Origin: Salvia splendens
Lineage: Eukaryota; Streptophyta; Magnoliopsida; Lamiales; Lamiaceae
Assembly (NCBI RefSeq): GCF_004379255.2
Contig: NC_056051.1
Coordinates: forward strand, 3,250,062 to 3,314,061
Reading direction: 5' to 3'
Length of the DNA: 64,000 nucleotides
Position 1 is the stretch's first letter, and the number at the start of each line of letters is the position of its first letter. Under the pieces are notes generated by a model that was given only the letters and a program-made list of their open reading frames with translations, did no database searches and was not told the origin of the DNA. Both the position numbers and the translations under genes were made by a program. Of this stretch, positions 34,921 to 46,882 are shown piece after piece.

Positions 34921-35170
34921 TCCTCTGTCTGCCATTTGTTATCACACATTGACCTAACTCGAATTTTAAAAATGTAAAGTAATATTAGTGGAAAAGGTTC
35001 ATTCTACTTTCGTATAATACTATATATATAATAAAATGTGACTGAAAATAAATGAATTGGTACAATTTGTGATTCACTACCAAATGTAATACTCCAAAAA
35101 GTAAATATAACAAATATTGATAAATGGACTGAAAAGGGAACTAATGACAAATAATAGCGGAATAATGGAG
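34921..35170. mobile_element. Degenerate Stowaway-like MITE
   Basis: TCCTCTGTCTGCCATTTGTT at the left pairs with ACAAATAATAGCGGAATAAT plus GGAG at the right, flanked by TA. Confidence 0.58.
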
Positions 35171-35845
35171 TATGATCTATCTATGGAAGTTTTGAAAACT
35201 TACGCTTACAAGATTTCCGGTAAGCGACGAGACATTAAAATGTAGGTAAAAGACATCTTGTATCTAAAGTTAAAGAAGAGAACAATATGAGTCATCATCA
35301 ATCATTTATTTGACGTTGAACTTGAATAATTTGTTTGATTAAACATTGGTTAGAGGATGCATGGACTTCACCTACTTTGACGTGGACCTATTGCATGCCA
35401 AAATTCATGAAAAAAAAGATTCAATAACATTTATTTATAAATATACATGTATATAATTTGCATAATTTTTGTATTGTCAATTTTATAGAATAACGGTTTC
35501 GAAATTACTTTATTTGTATTGTCAATTTTACCTTTACGAAATTTTTTACTTTTGAATGCTTCAAAGCAGAAACGTTTTGGGCCACAATATTTAATTTTCC
35601 TAACAAAGATTTTAATTTCCTAACTACTTTATTTGTTTTGTTGGTAAGAAAAAGCCTCCATAGACGTATGGTTAAATTGTTTCCATCTTAAGACAGCCCA
35701 TAGAGTTTGAAATTTCTATTCGACTATGAGCCGTTAATTTCGTGTAATTTTTGAATTGTCCCGCAATTTTGAAAATAGTGAAAACCTTGAATTTTAAATT
35801 AAATTCCAATTTTTTCTTGAAAACTGTTTGAATGAAATTATACTA

Positions 35846-36036
35846 CTCTCTCTGTTCGACAAGAATATGCACTCTTTTATTTTTTTTAAAAGTCTTTTCT
35901 CTCTAATAAGGTAAAACTCATTCTCCATTAACAATACTTTAATTACTTTTTTTTCTCTACATCTCTCTTACTTTACCAATTTTATATTAAAACTCATGTC
36001 GAATCAAAAGTGCATATTCTTTGGGGACGAAATGAG
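35846..36036. mobile_element. Degenerate Stowaway-like MITE
   Basis: The left end CTCTCTCTGTTCGACAAGAA and right end TTCTTTGGGGACGAAATGAG are flanked by TA. Confidence 0.58.
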
Positions 36037-36258
36037 TACTATCTAATATGACATACAAAAAATGAAATACCACGCATAAATTTTATTTTGATTATGAGAA
36101 AATTAAGAAAAATGCTTAAATTGTGAGTTTAAATACTATAATTTTCAAAGTTGCATAATGGATAATAACTTGATGAATTTTTTATAGAATTCGCCTAATA
36201 ATAAAATTGTGACATTATTGTGTTTATTAATCATTGGTAACCAATATCTTACAACAAT

Positions 36259-36340
36259 GACGCTTTGGCCGAGTGGTTAAGGCGTGTGCCTGCTAAGTAC
36301 ATGGGGTTTCCCCGCGAGAGTTCGAATCTCTCAGGCGTCG
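36259..36340 (+). tRNA. tRNA-Ser (anticodon GCU)
   Basis: An 82-nt class II tRNA. The acceptor stem GACGCTT pairs with AGGCGTC (one G-T pair), with discriminator G at 36340. The D-loop is GGCCGAGTGGTTAAGGC. The anticodon GCT (36292-36294) sits at tRNA position 34 inside CTGCTAA. A long variable arm contains GGGGTTTCCCC, and the T-loop contains GTTCGAATC. It has no intron. CCA is not encoded, as expected for a nuclear gene. Confidence 0.95.
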
Positions 36341-36345
36341 TTTGA

Positions 36346-36353
36346 TTTTTTTT
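36346..36353 (+). terminator. Pol III terminator of tRNA-Ser
   Basis: A run of eight T starts 5 nt after the tRNA 3' end. Confidence 0.8.
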
Positions 36354-36780
36354 AATTATAAAACAGATAAATTCATTTTCTCAGTTGCTAAATAAAACTC
36401 TTATTTGCAGATCCATTTCTTAATCAAATGAACAAAGCTTTAGACACAAATTTTTGTGAAATACCAATTTGGATATATTTGCATTCCTGAAACCGTGGAA
36501 ACCACTCACTTATGATCTATATTACAGGTACAGAAATTGGTGTTAGCTTCCTACCAAAAAACTGCATCATACTAACTATGATCTATATTACAAATATACT
36601 TATGTTCCTCCATTTACCTCTATAGTCGTATCAATAATCGATGAGGAGAATTAGAGAAGCACTCACTCGTTAGTATCGAACCACGTCCACTGTATGTTGA
36701 TTGTTAGCAGCCATTAGGTGCATCCAGCAAAATTGGCAATATACTATCATTCATCAATGAGGTTGTGTTGTTCAAGAGTT
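36354..36780. other. Spacer between the tRNA and the kinase gene 3' end
   Basis: Likely includes the 3' UTR of the minus-strand kinase gene. No other feature seen. Confidence 0.5.
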
Positions 36781-39700
36781 TTAGCATGAATTTGTTGCAC
36801 ACACATTTACTTCCTGCTGGAGTGCCTCCAGCTCGATTCTGATCTCGCTGAATGAAGGCCGCTCGCTAGGAACGGCTTCCCAACATCTCTGCATCAGGCT
36901 TATTATTTTCGGATGTGCATTCGTTGGGAGTTCCGGTCGAAGTCCCTAGTTCGTTCATGAAATAAGTCAAAACAGAAATGTGCAAAACTTATAATCAAGG
37001 CCGAAGTAGTTGACGAACCTGTCTCACTCCTAAGGCAGCTTGTAGAGGAGTCATGTTATCATAAGGTACCTGTAATGTAAAAAAGGAGGAGGCAAAGATG
37101 AATATAGACATATGCAATTTATGAAACCTTTGGTTTTTCATTCTTTAGCATTGCCATTAAATTTGATGAAAATTCTTCGAAATAGTAAGAATTTTTGGGA
37201 CTTTTGCAACAAAACCAGTTGTGTTATCCATCTTTATTCTTGCTTGTATTAAGCCATGAAGATCACTATAACTTGAACAAAAATTTATCACCTTGGCTGT
37301 CACAAGCTCCCAAAGAACAATGGCAAAACTGAAAACATCTGCTTTTTGGTCATACGGTTCATGGTTTATCACCTGTATAATGAAAAAATGGGTAAGAAAC
37401 CGCTCACCAGATAGAGCGAGCCTAGGTTGCAGAATTAAGACATAAACGACACAATTTGTAGTATTATGATGAGCAATGGATTCACAAAATTAAACAAACG
37501 AAAAATTAAAGAAAACAAACCACATGTCATATATCCGCTGCAGAATGTATAAATCGTCTCTAAGGAAAATAACGTAAAAGAATTGAAAATGGATCTACCT
37601 CAGGTGCCATCCATCGGTATGTTCCAGTTTCTGCAGTCATAACCCCGCCATTGTTCTGGAACCGAGCAACTCCAAAATCTGCCACTTTAACAACCTTGAA
37701 ACAAATTATCGCACAGATCAACAAATCATAACTTTCAATAGCAAAAGGACTGCATAGTGTACCAAGGATGCCAAAATCTCATTATATCCAAGAAGAAGAT
37801 AAAGGTGCATCAGACATGAATAGTAAAGAGCAGAAAATTTAAATTCTTATGAATAACTCACACTGAAAGAATCCATAAGCAAATTTGCAGTTTTCAGATC
37901 CCTGTGAATAACATCCTTCTGGTGTAGGTACTCCATTCCTTTGCAGACATCAATTGCGAATTTCAACAACTGTGGGAGCTTCAACGAGGGATGATTTTTA
38001 TGCAAATATTCATAAAGGCTCCCTCTGGGCATGTACTCTAGAAATGTTATTAACACAAATAAATCATCGGGACATTACACACTACAGTAGTTGAAAAAGA
38101 AATCAGTAACTAATCATGTTTATTTTGATGCAACAGGCACAGCCACCAATACGAGAATGCCAACGAAGAATACAACATTGTCATGGTTATAGAAACGAAA
38201 ATATCTGACGAAGCTAGCTAGTACTCTTTTTCAAAGCACACTACCTGTCACTATGCATAAATGTGGCAACTTTGTGCAAGCACCAACGAAACGTACAACA
38301 TTGTCGTGCTGTACCTGTCTGCATCCAAATAAAAAGGATTTCAACATATTATTCTAATTTCAAGACACCTTCTTGACTCAACTATATTTACTATACTATT
38401 CATGGTATGAATTGATTCCAGAATATATATTACACTAGTCTGCAATAATAATTACCTTAGAATAGCAACTTCCTGTGCAAACTCTGCCTCCAGAGAGTTA
38501 TTCAAATGCTCGGATCTCAGTACCTTGACAGCACAATCTTCACAAAGATATACTCCGCGATACCTTGTCATTGAGAATATTAGGTATATAAGCACAAGCA
38601 AAAAATGGCTCAATCAGTGAACAAATTCTAATGAGTAGAGCATTGAACTAACAGATCTCCACATGATCCAGATGCAATTTTTCCCCCTATCTTCAACAAT
38701 CGCCAATCGATTTCCCAATCTTCAGAATTTCTTTGTGCAGCAATGGCTTTCTCCAAAATTGATTGAGATCGTGAAGAACCAGACCATGATCCCTTGATAA
38801 TTAAAGGCAGATTATTTGTGAGGTGACCATAACCATATAGATGTTAATAATAAGTTATTTTTGGAAGAAAACTCCGGAGTTAATGCTGAGGAATGCACGC
38901 ATAAGAAAACATGACAGGATGAATAAAAGTAAAGCCAAGCAGATAAGGATCAACCCTGCATCACAAAAGAATTGGACTAAAATGATATACCCCCCTACAA
39001 CTACAATAACTTTAGATGTATCCAATTGATCTGAAAGAGTGAAGGACCTCTAAAAACTATATCAATCCTCTTACTACAGATCATTAAGAGTCCAAACATT
39101 TCGCATCAAGTTTACTTTCTTCTTGGAGACTTTAGATCGGCCAGACTCTCAATTACCACATCCTTCAACAAACAGATGCATACTTTCTCCATTAAACAAG
39201 ATCCAAAAATATTCATCTATAATAGTAAATTAGCTAGCGAAATGCACTACTTCCTTATAGCATTAACAGAATCTTTTACAATAATCCCAATGACCATATG
39301 AAAGTAAGCTGTAAGCGCCAATGCATGATAATAGTCTCAATCATCTTAGGAAGAGGAAAAGAAAAGCTTTTATGCCAATTGTGGTGGCTTGAACTGAGAG
39401 CACAGAAGCAACTAGCGAGATATTGGGTTTAGAGAATGGAGGGTGGCAGTGGAACTAAAGCAATATTTAGAGCAACATAACATACAGAGAAGGACACTGG
39501 AACTGAACATATCAGATTTGAAAAAAAAAAGAAACAGATCAAGGTGAATAAATGCACTGTTCTGGGCAAACAATATGGATTATTAATTACCTCACTCTCA
39601 GCAATTGCTTTCCTCATCATGTTGTATAATCCTTCCGTATCCTAATCATAGTATTGCAGAAGTCAGCAATTTCAACATAAGGAAGCTTGCCACTACTTAG

Positions 39701-42700
39701 CAGTAACAAGTATGGAATATTTGGGCAAAATCCTTGAAAAATAATAATGTAAAATTACATCTGCCAAGTGCACTTTTAAGCAAAAACATTGGAACACTAT
39801 GCATATTGCCACTCAAGCCTGTGAACATCATACATTTCTTCAATTGCATGATTTTGTGAACACACACAATTATTATAATTAACTAGCATGGAGTTCATAC
39901 TTATTAGGCTAAACTACGCAACAACTGAAGTTAACAAAAATGTCGAACTATTCCTAATTATAATTAAATGCACAAACTATCACAAAATTGCAAAAATGCC
40001 ATGAATGTCAATCACCGGCTTGCCTCCATTTGTCGTTGTGTGGATCATGTTTTCAGCCCTTTAGGCTATATTAGTATATTATTTGTGAACATGTTTTTTA
40101 GAATAATTTATTGGTTTGCAGTTTTTTAAAAGAAAGGGGAGGCAAGGAGACTGGATATTCAAAATATTTGTTGAGCTCTCTGAACTAAACTAAGTAAACA
40201 ATATGGGATCTGAAAACCACTTCAATCCTACAATATAAAACATGACATATCTCACAAGCTTGATAGGCTAAGAAGGATACCTCAGAATGCCATCCATCAA
40301 CAACAAATACGTCCAAGGAGTAGCCATCTGTTGTGGAAAAAACATGAGCTTCACGGATATTTAGTCCAGCATCAGAGAGCAAAGCAGATAGCTGGTCACA
40401 AGAGAATAATTATTGGGGTAAAAAACAAATGCATTTAGCTGTTAAAATAACAAACAAACAGTAATGAATACGAGTGCAGATATGAAGAACAAAGAGAAAA
40501 GAGAAGGAAATAAAAGTACACAAATAAATTATATATTAAAAAAGTAGATGATAAGAGGTGCTCCGGCACCAGGTGTTGAAGTTTCATTTGCAAAACAGTT
40601 AAGACCACCATTTTAGAAATTTGGCATGAACATAAGTGAATATACCACCGCATGTAACATAAAAATATGAAGTGCTTCCCAAATCATTGAAAATAATCTG
40701 TCTTACCTCAACAGGGATAGCTAACACAACAAGTGGCACTAGTGCATATTATAAGGCCTGAAAACTAATAACTAAAGTAGCAATAACCCTCTTCTTTTAC
40801 CTGACTGAGAAGTTTTGGTTTGTCAAGTGTTGAAAATATTATCTCATGAATTGGTAAGCATGATGCTTCCTCCCTGCAATACACATGGATTTTCGGTCAT
40901 CCTATTATAGTCAGTAGACTAGTAGGGAATGTCCATCAAAGTGATCCAAGGTAAGAATCTATCTTACACATCTTCCTGGTTTGTCAATGATAACAAGTAA
41001 ATTGTGAATGCTTGGTCCTGAGCCATCAGTCCATCACATATGTCATAAAATTCATCTTAACTTGGGATCCATATCATGGTTTTAAAGAGAATTCCAGATT
41101 CAGCTAAACAAAAACTCGCCCATTTTATGTTTGACAACTCGTACTAATTTTTAAAAGCCAGGATCCAAGCATTTGAAATAAGTTTCCAATGTATATCAAT
41201 TTGTCCATCTGTTATCTACAGATAAAGAGCTGAAAATGGGTGGTACTCTACCTACATTAGCTCCTATGATGTCCCAAATGCTAACGCAAGTTTCATCATT
41301 GAGAGTCCAAAAGTGAAAAATCATGAAAGAGAATGCAAAACTACCTTTGCACAAAACCTTCAGGAGAAATTTCCTTGTTCACGTCATTAGAATCCTTCCT
41401 AACATCCAGATTCAGATCCTCAAGCCTAGAACAAGTCTCACAGTCACCCCCAGAATTCCTGTTCCCAAGCAAAGTAATAGTGCAAAGGCTTACAACAACA
41501 TATAAATTCATGTGCAATTATACCAAAAGAACATGCCTTTATAGGAAAAAGAGGAATCTAGAATCTATTCATTACAATTAACCTAATATCTCAAGTACCT
41601 TTCATTTGACGAGTGGACACCATTATTAGTATAATGTGGAAATGAGGCAGGAAGAGCACTTGAAATTTGTTCCCCTTCAAAATCATCATCTCTAGTGCAA
41701 GCATGCTAAGCAGTACAAAAAAATTAAATAAAATGAGCATACATCGGAAACATATCAATGAAATGAGATGCTCACTGATAACTAAATTAATGCAGATAGG
41801 CGGCTCAATTTGCTTATTCGTTCTCTGTCAATTCGTTCATAAAAACCACATGAGCTTAAAATTGTTGGCTTACGAGTTCTGACTACATCCTAATAATACC
41901 AAACCATGAGCCACTAATGTTACACTCCCGAGGATGCAAAAACACTGACAAAAATAATGCCACTTTCCATTCAATTTTCGATTCTTCTTTGTCAAGCTAA
42001 CCCGATACGTAGGAAATGAAGATCGGAATTGAGTAGCAAAGAATGCCAAATTTACCTCTAGTAAACGGATGTGGAAAACAGGTCGATTGTCAGGATCCTT
42101 TGCACTAGCAAGAAGCTTTTGATGTAACAACACATCTTCCACTTTTTCCATATTGATATCCAGTCCATAACTGAAAACCACAACAATACCAGAAATCAAT
42201 TAGGGCATGTTTGGTTCATCATATACCATTTGTTAAGAAATGGTGTTGGGCAAGAAATGCTAAACCATTTCTTAGGTTACAAAAACTGATTCTCCTTGTT
42301 TGGTTTACCATTTATCATTTCTTGATATTTGGTATTTGATGTTTGGTTTCCCATTTAGCAAAAGTGAGATATGAAAAAGACATTTTTGCCCATGAAATTT
42401 TTATGTTTCACCCATTTTTTAACACAAGCGGTTGCATCTTCACCATTCATCGGTTGAAACTCTTTCTCAAAGCCAAGCACCACGTTTTCTCGAAGGAGGT
42501 AAGCTCGAAATTCAGCAATTCAGCAATGGGGAAGAAATTCAGCAATTTCTGAAATTCAGCAATTTAGCAATTTGAGCTTTTTGGGGAAGAAAAATTCAGA
42601 AAAATTCAGAATACAAACTAAAAAAGTTAGCATCTGGAGGAGAAATCCATCTTCATCATATTGCCCACATAAACTATGAAACAACAACATTTCACAGGGT

Positions 42701-43740
42701 TCTCCAAAATTTCACAAAAATTTCAACAGATCAAAATAATTGATGCCAATAATTTCAGCAAATTCATGTAACAAGGGCATTAATCCATTGCTGAAAAAGC
42801 TAATTCAATTTTGGGTGCCCGTTCATATCGGAAAAGGGGAAAACCCGTTCATATCGGAAGCTAATTCAGAAAAGGCTTACCTCGTCAACTGAAAATTGCC
42901 GCCATTGCCGGAATTAGCGAGCTTTCTCCTTGGGTCAGTCTTCTCCGACGCGAAGAAGGAAGAGGAGCGAAAATGTCGTCAAATTGAATTGTTGGGCAAG
43001 AAAAATCGCAGGCTTGGGGTTAATTGGGGAAATTTCCAATCAATATGAACAAGTCAGATATGTATCAGACCAATTTTGGAAGATATGCTAAATGGCACTA
43101 TCTGAACATTTAAGGCGGGCCTCTCTCTTTAACTTGGGCCTGTCGAAAACTATAAATGCCAAACCAAACATCTGATAACTCCATTTAACACACACTAACT
43201 GATGTTATAAGACAAACCAAACACACCCTTAAGTCACAGCACCAGATTAACAATAACATAATCAATCAAGTACCTAAAAAGTGGAACAGAACATCAAACT
43301 CTAGAAGAGTCAAACACTACCTCATACAACTGAAATCCCTACCTCCGAGCTCAATGTCAAAGCATGTGTTTGAATAAAATTTAGCAAGTATGCTTACATA
43401 TTATACACACTAAACACATAACACACCTATAAATACATATATTGAAAACATAAAGAGAAGATCGTTTTCCAAAATCTCAAATTATACATACTGCATTGAC
43501 AAAAAAATGCAAAGCAATCGAAACAAATAGTAGAGCGGTTGAGCTAACAAACCTAGTAGGCAAGCTATTAAAGTGAGCCTCCAACTGCTCGAGGAAATGA
43601 GGATTACTAACCGCCTCCTCATTTCCATTCTCAATCAGGCGATTGTAAACATCATTCCTGATCGCATCGTTGTTTCCTCCAAAGTTGCCGTAGCTCCGAG
43701 GCGGCGACGAGCTCTCGCCTACTTCCTCGGCGAATTCCAT
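36781..43740 (-). CDS. ACT-domain Raf-like protein kinase (STY8/STY17/STY46 type), 15 exons, 549 aa
   Basis: A Ser/Thr/Tyr kinase. In Arabidopsis, relatives phosphorylate chloroplast precursor transit peptides in the cytosol. Exons (minus strand): 43740-43553, 42170-42056, 41705-41599, 41458-41345, 40873-40801, 40391-40281, 39641-39591, 38792-38653, 38563-38456, 38318-38245, 38037-37862, 37694-37599, 37372-37292, 37069-37019, 36945-36781. All boundaries are GT-AG and the phases close to 1650 nt without a stop. The N-terminus [16 protein letters not shown] is followed by [20 protein letters not shown]. The ACT domain (about residues 175-236) includes [20 protein letters not shown]. The kinase domain starts near 278 with a Gly loop [11 protein letters not shown], Lys313 in [16 protein letters not shown] (Asp407), DFG (Asp425) and RWMAPE. 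All key residues are present. Intron 1 contains a Tourist-like element. The family assignment is firm; the exact paralogue is not resolved. Confidence 0.93.
42203..43228. mobile_element. Tourist/PIF-type nonautonomous element in kinase intron 1 (1026 bp, TSD TTA)
   Basis: The TIRs are GGGCATGTTTGGTT and, inverted from the right, GGGTGTGTTTGGTTTGTC, flanked by TTA (42200-42202, 43229-43231). No transposase frame. The interior repeats short words such as AATTCAGCAATT and GTTCATATCGG. It accounts for most of the 1382-nt first intron. Confidence 0.82.
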
Positions 43741-44694
43741 GACCGTACAGAAATAAATAGCACGTGCTTAAAAAAACAGAAAAAAGGAGAGGTAAACGAA
43801 TTTCATCGGAACGGTATCTTTTATTCGCAAAGGATGATAGAATCTAGCGGATTCGGTGGGTTGGGGAGGAGGTAGGGGCAAATTGGTCCGCCATTACTGT
43901 AGAAGGCAGAGGATTTGTCGGAGGAGACTGTGCTGTGATAAGAGAGAGAAATCTTCCAAAGTTTTTGGTGTGAAGAATGACAGTTTTGTTTTTTAGATAA
44001 AGGCTAGTAGTCCTATGGATATGCAATAAATAAAAAATTGAGGGGTTTATTGGATAAAAACCCAGAATTATTAATTAACCAGTGGGAATTACACCTAGGG
44101 GCAACGGATCTTAGATGAATTACAGGATTTAAAAAAAAATTAAAAAATTACAGGATACCTATGCCACGTGTGCAAGGTCGCATTTGGTTGCAAAATTAGA
44201 ATATTTGCAAAAAATACTTTAGCCTATTCTTTTGGAATTTTTTCTTTGTTAAAAATAGTACTATAAAAAAATTATTTGTTCCAAATTTGACAACAGAAAA
44301 TAAAGAGTAGTGTTCCACTACGGCAAGTAATAAGAGGTTGTTCTTGTATAGTTCTATATATATAAAAAAAGTATTCTTGCATTATCATTACATATATGAA
44401 TGTCTTATTAATTTTTTTTATTATACTACTCTCTCCGTCCGCGAATAGGAGTCCCGATTCACTTTTACCTTAAATGGTAATTGGATCTCATTGACATCAT
44501 CATCGAGACTCTGTTTTACAATTGGTTCGAATGTTCATTCGATATTGAAATAGTTCATGTGACAGTCATTGTCAGCGTATCACACGATGAAGCTTTGGTT
44601 ATAACTACATAGATAAAAGAGAACTACACATAGATATATGATCATTAACTAGCCAAAGAAGTATTTATGGTATAGTAGAACATACCACTCATAC
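43741..44694. other. Kinase promoter region and intergenic spacer
   Basis: Divergent upstream flank of the kinase gene. A lone Stowaway-like left end (CTCTCTCCGTCCGC) lies near 44431 without a matching right end. No other gene. Confidence 0.5.
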
Positions 44695-44697
44695 TTA

Positions 44698-45416
44698 GGG
44701 TGTCCACTATAAGGTGGACACGCCCAATAGCCCCGCCCCAGTTTTTGTCCATAGCCCCAATTTTGTTGTCCATAGCCCCAAAATTCTATTTCCGCCACTA
44801 TAGTGGACAACTCCAATAGCCCCCAAATTTTATAATCAATTTTCATTTTTAAATATTTTTTAGTTTCAATCAAGTGTAATTTAAAGAATCGTAGTATAAA
44901 TAACTAGAATACGAGGTAATTAGGCCCGAATATTCGTTGTATTGCAAACCGGTAAAATTATACGACGAATAATTAAAATAAAATACAACTACAAAACTCC
45001 GGCACCGTCTACTCGGTGTCGGAGTAGGCTTCCTCGTCTTCCTCTTCTTCTTCTTCTTCTTCTTCTTCTTCTTCTTCTTCTTCTTCTTCTTCTTCTCGCT
45101 GCTGCCGGCCTCGGCTAGATGAAAATGGGAGTGGGGGAAGAGGGGGAGTGGTATTTATAGATGAAAAAACGAAAAAAAAAAAATTCAAAAAATGCGGCTA
45201 TAGCCGCGGAGGATATCCGCCACTATAATAGCCGCGGCTATAGCCGCGCCTATACACCCACCGCCGCGTCCTCGCCCCACTCGCGGCGAAGCCTCGTCCG
45301 CCGCCCTCCCCCCACCAGCCGCGTCCACCCTCGCAGCGGACACCCCCTCCACTATAATAGCCGCGCCTACCGCCCCGCTCGCGGCTATAGCCGCGTCCAC
45401 CTTATAGTGGACGCTC
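44698..45416. mobile_element. TTA-flanked nonautonomous PIF/Harbinger-like element (719 bp)
   Basis: The ends GGGTGTCCACTATAAGGTGG and (inverted) GAGCGTCCACTATAAGGTGG are flanked by TTA (44695-44697, 45417-45419). The inner right part is GC-rich, with repeated GGCTATAGCCGCG words. A (TTC)n run encodes poly-Glu on the minus strand, ending EEDEEAYSDTE and stop. This is all that remains of an acidic coding tail. A minus-strand TATAAATA lies near 45150. Confidence 0.72.
45038..45095. repeat. (TTC)n microsatellite, about 19 copies
   Basis: An uninterrupted TTC run inside the 719-bp element. It reads as poly-Glu on the minus strand. Confidence 0.9.
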
Positions 45417-45419
45417 TTA

Positions 45420-46873
45420 GAGTTCCACTTTTATTAAATAGTAAAACATAAAAAAACAGCTATATTTAAGTTATTTTATATTACTAGCGTCATTTTGGTT
45501 TTCAAGGAAAACAAAAAATAGACCAATCTAAAAGTTTCCTCTCTTATTTAAATTAAGGATCTCATAGTTACCAACTGCGGAATATTCTAACTACGCATGA
45601 CACAGTTTATATGTCTGTGTATTAATTTGTTTAGCAATCTTAGGTATAAGTCACATCACTATAATTGATTTACTTGCATGAATGTGGCCAATAAACGATT
45701 TTCAAATTATAGAACATATAAAAAAATATAATGTAGACAAACATTTTTTTGTCTTTGTGATATAATCTGAATAATGTGATATTAGCTTTCTTGTTGTGCT
45801 TTATACTAAGTACTATATTACTTGAAATATTTATTCTTATCCATAACACATAAAAAATCGAAAGCAAGCATGCTCAGTCACGTATAACAAAATTCTATGG
45901 ACTTAATTAATTACACAAGCTAATTAAAGCACAAGAAAATGGCTGTATTTAATTTGATCTTTAAATGCCAAATGGCCATGGAATTACAGAAATAACAGAC
46001 AAGTACAAAACATAATTTTAATTTGAAGTAATAAAATCTTAGATGCTTGTTTCCCACCAACACTAATGCCAATTTCCTTTCCATGAAGCTAATTAGTACA
46101 AGAATCGAAGCATAAGACAAGCATATTTCCATTTAGGTAATGCAACTTTCAAACAGTAAATTAAATTCTTATCCCATATTAATAAAGTCAAGTATGACAT
46201 AATGGAGATATTATTCTCATTAAGCTTTTTTTTCCTTTTAAAGATACCTCTTTTCAGTGTCAAACTAGTTGTGCTTTTAGTTCATTTAGGAGTAATTAGT
46301 TATTATGATTAGACACCATGCCAATTCCTTCCCCAATTATATATTGTAATTTCATTAAAGAGACCATCTTCATGTTACAATAATGTACTACTACATAAAA
46401 TACAATTCTCGTGCAAGTAATAAAATTCCAGTTAGAACACATGTTTGCATGCAATTAATTAATCAAACAAACCATAAGTATGCTTAATAAAGGATAAAAC
46501 GATAGTAGTATATTAATTATTTCATCGTTGGTGATGAAGGCTTGCTAGGCTAGGATAGGATACAACTCTAGGTCGTCTACAATGGGCACTTACAGTTAGA
46601 GAATCGTATCTTTCCTACAAAGATATGCTTTAATTCAAAAATACATTTATTATTACTAAGTAATGACCACAAAGCCAATAAAAATTAATAACCTCGCTTT
46701 CAGGAATCATAAATGTAATTTAAATAATAAAGTATAAACATACAGAATAGTGTTGGAACTGAGCAGATACCAATGGGCCAGTGATATATTGGGCCTAAGT
46801 ACATGGTATGGATTGTGAAAAATTTTACACATTTTGATGAAGGATAAAATTAAACAAAATTTTCAAAGTTCAA
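45420..46873. other. Intergenic, AT-rich
   Basis: No supported gene. The short frames at 45670-45867 and 45920-46132 lack motifs. Confidence 0.5.
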
Positions 46874-46882
46874 TATATTTTA

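Noticed and set aside
39925..40135. Possible insertion in a kinase intron (sequence around AACTACGCAACAACTGAAG)
   Set aside because: No inverted ends or target duplication identifiable by eye.
44431..44480. Stowaway left end CTCTCTCCGTCCGC
   Set aside because: No matching right end within a plausible distance; noted only in the spacer entry.
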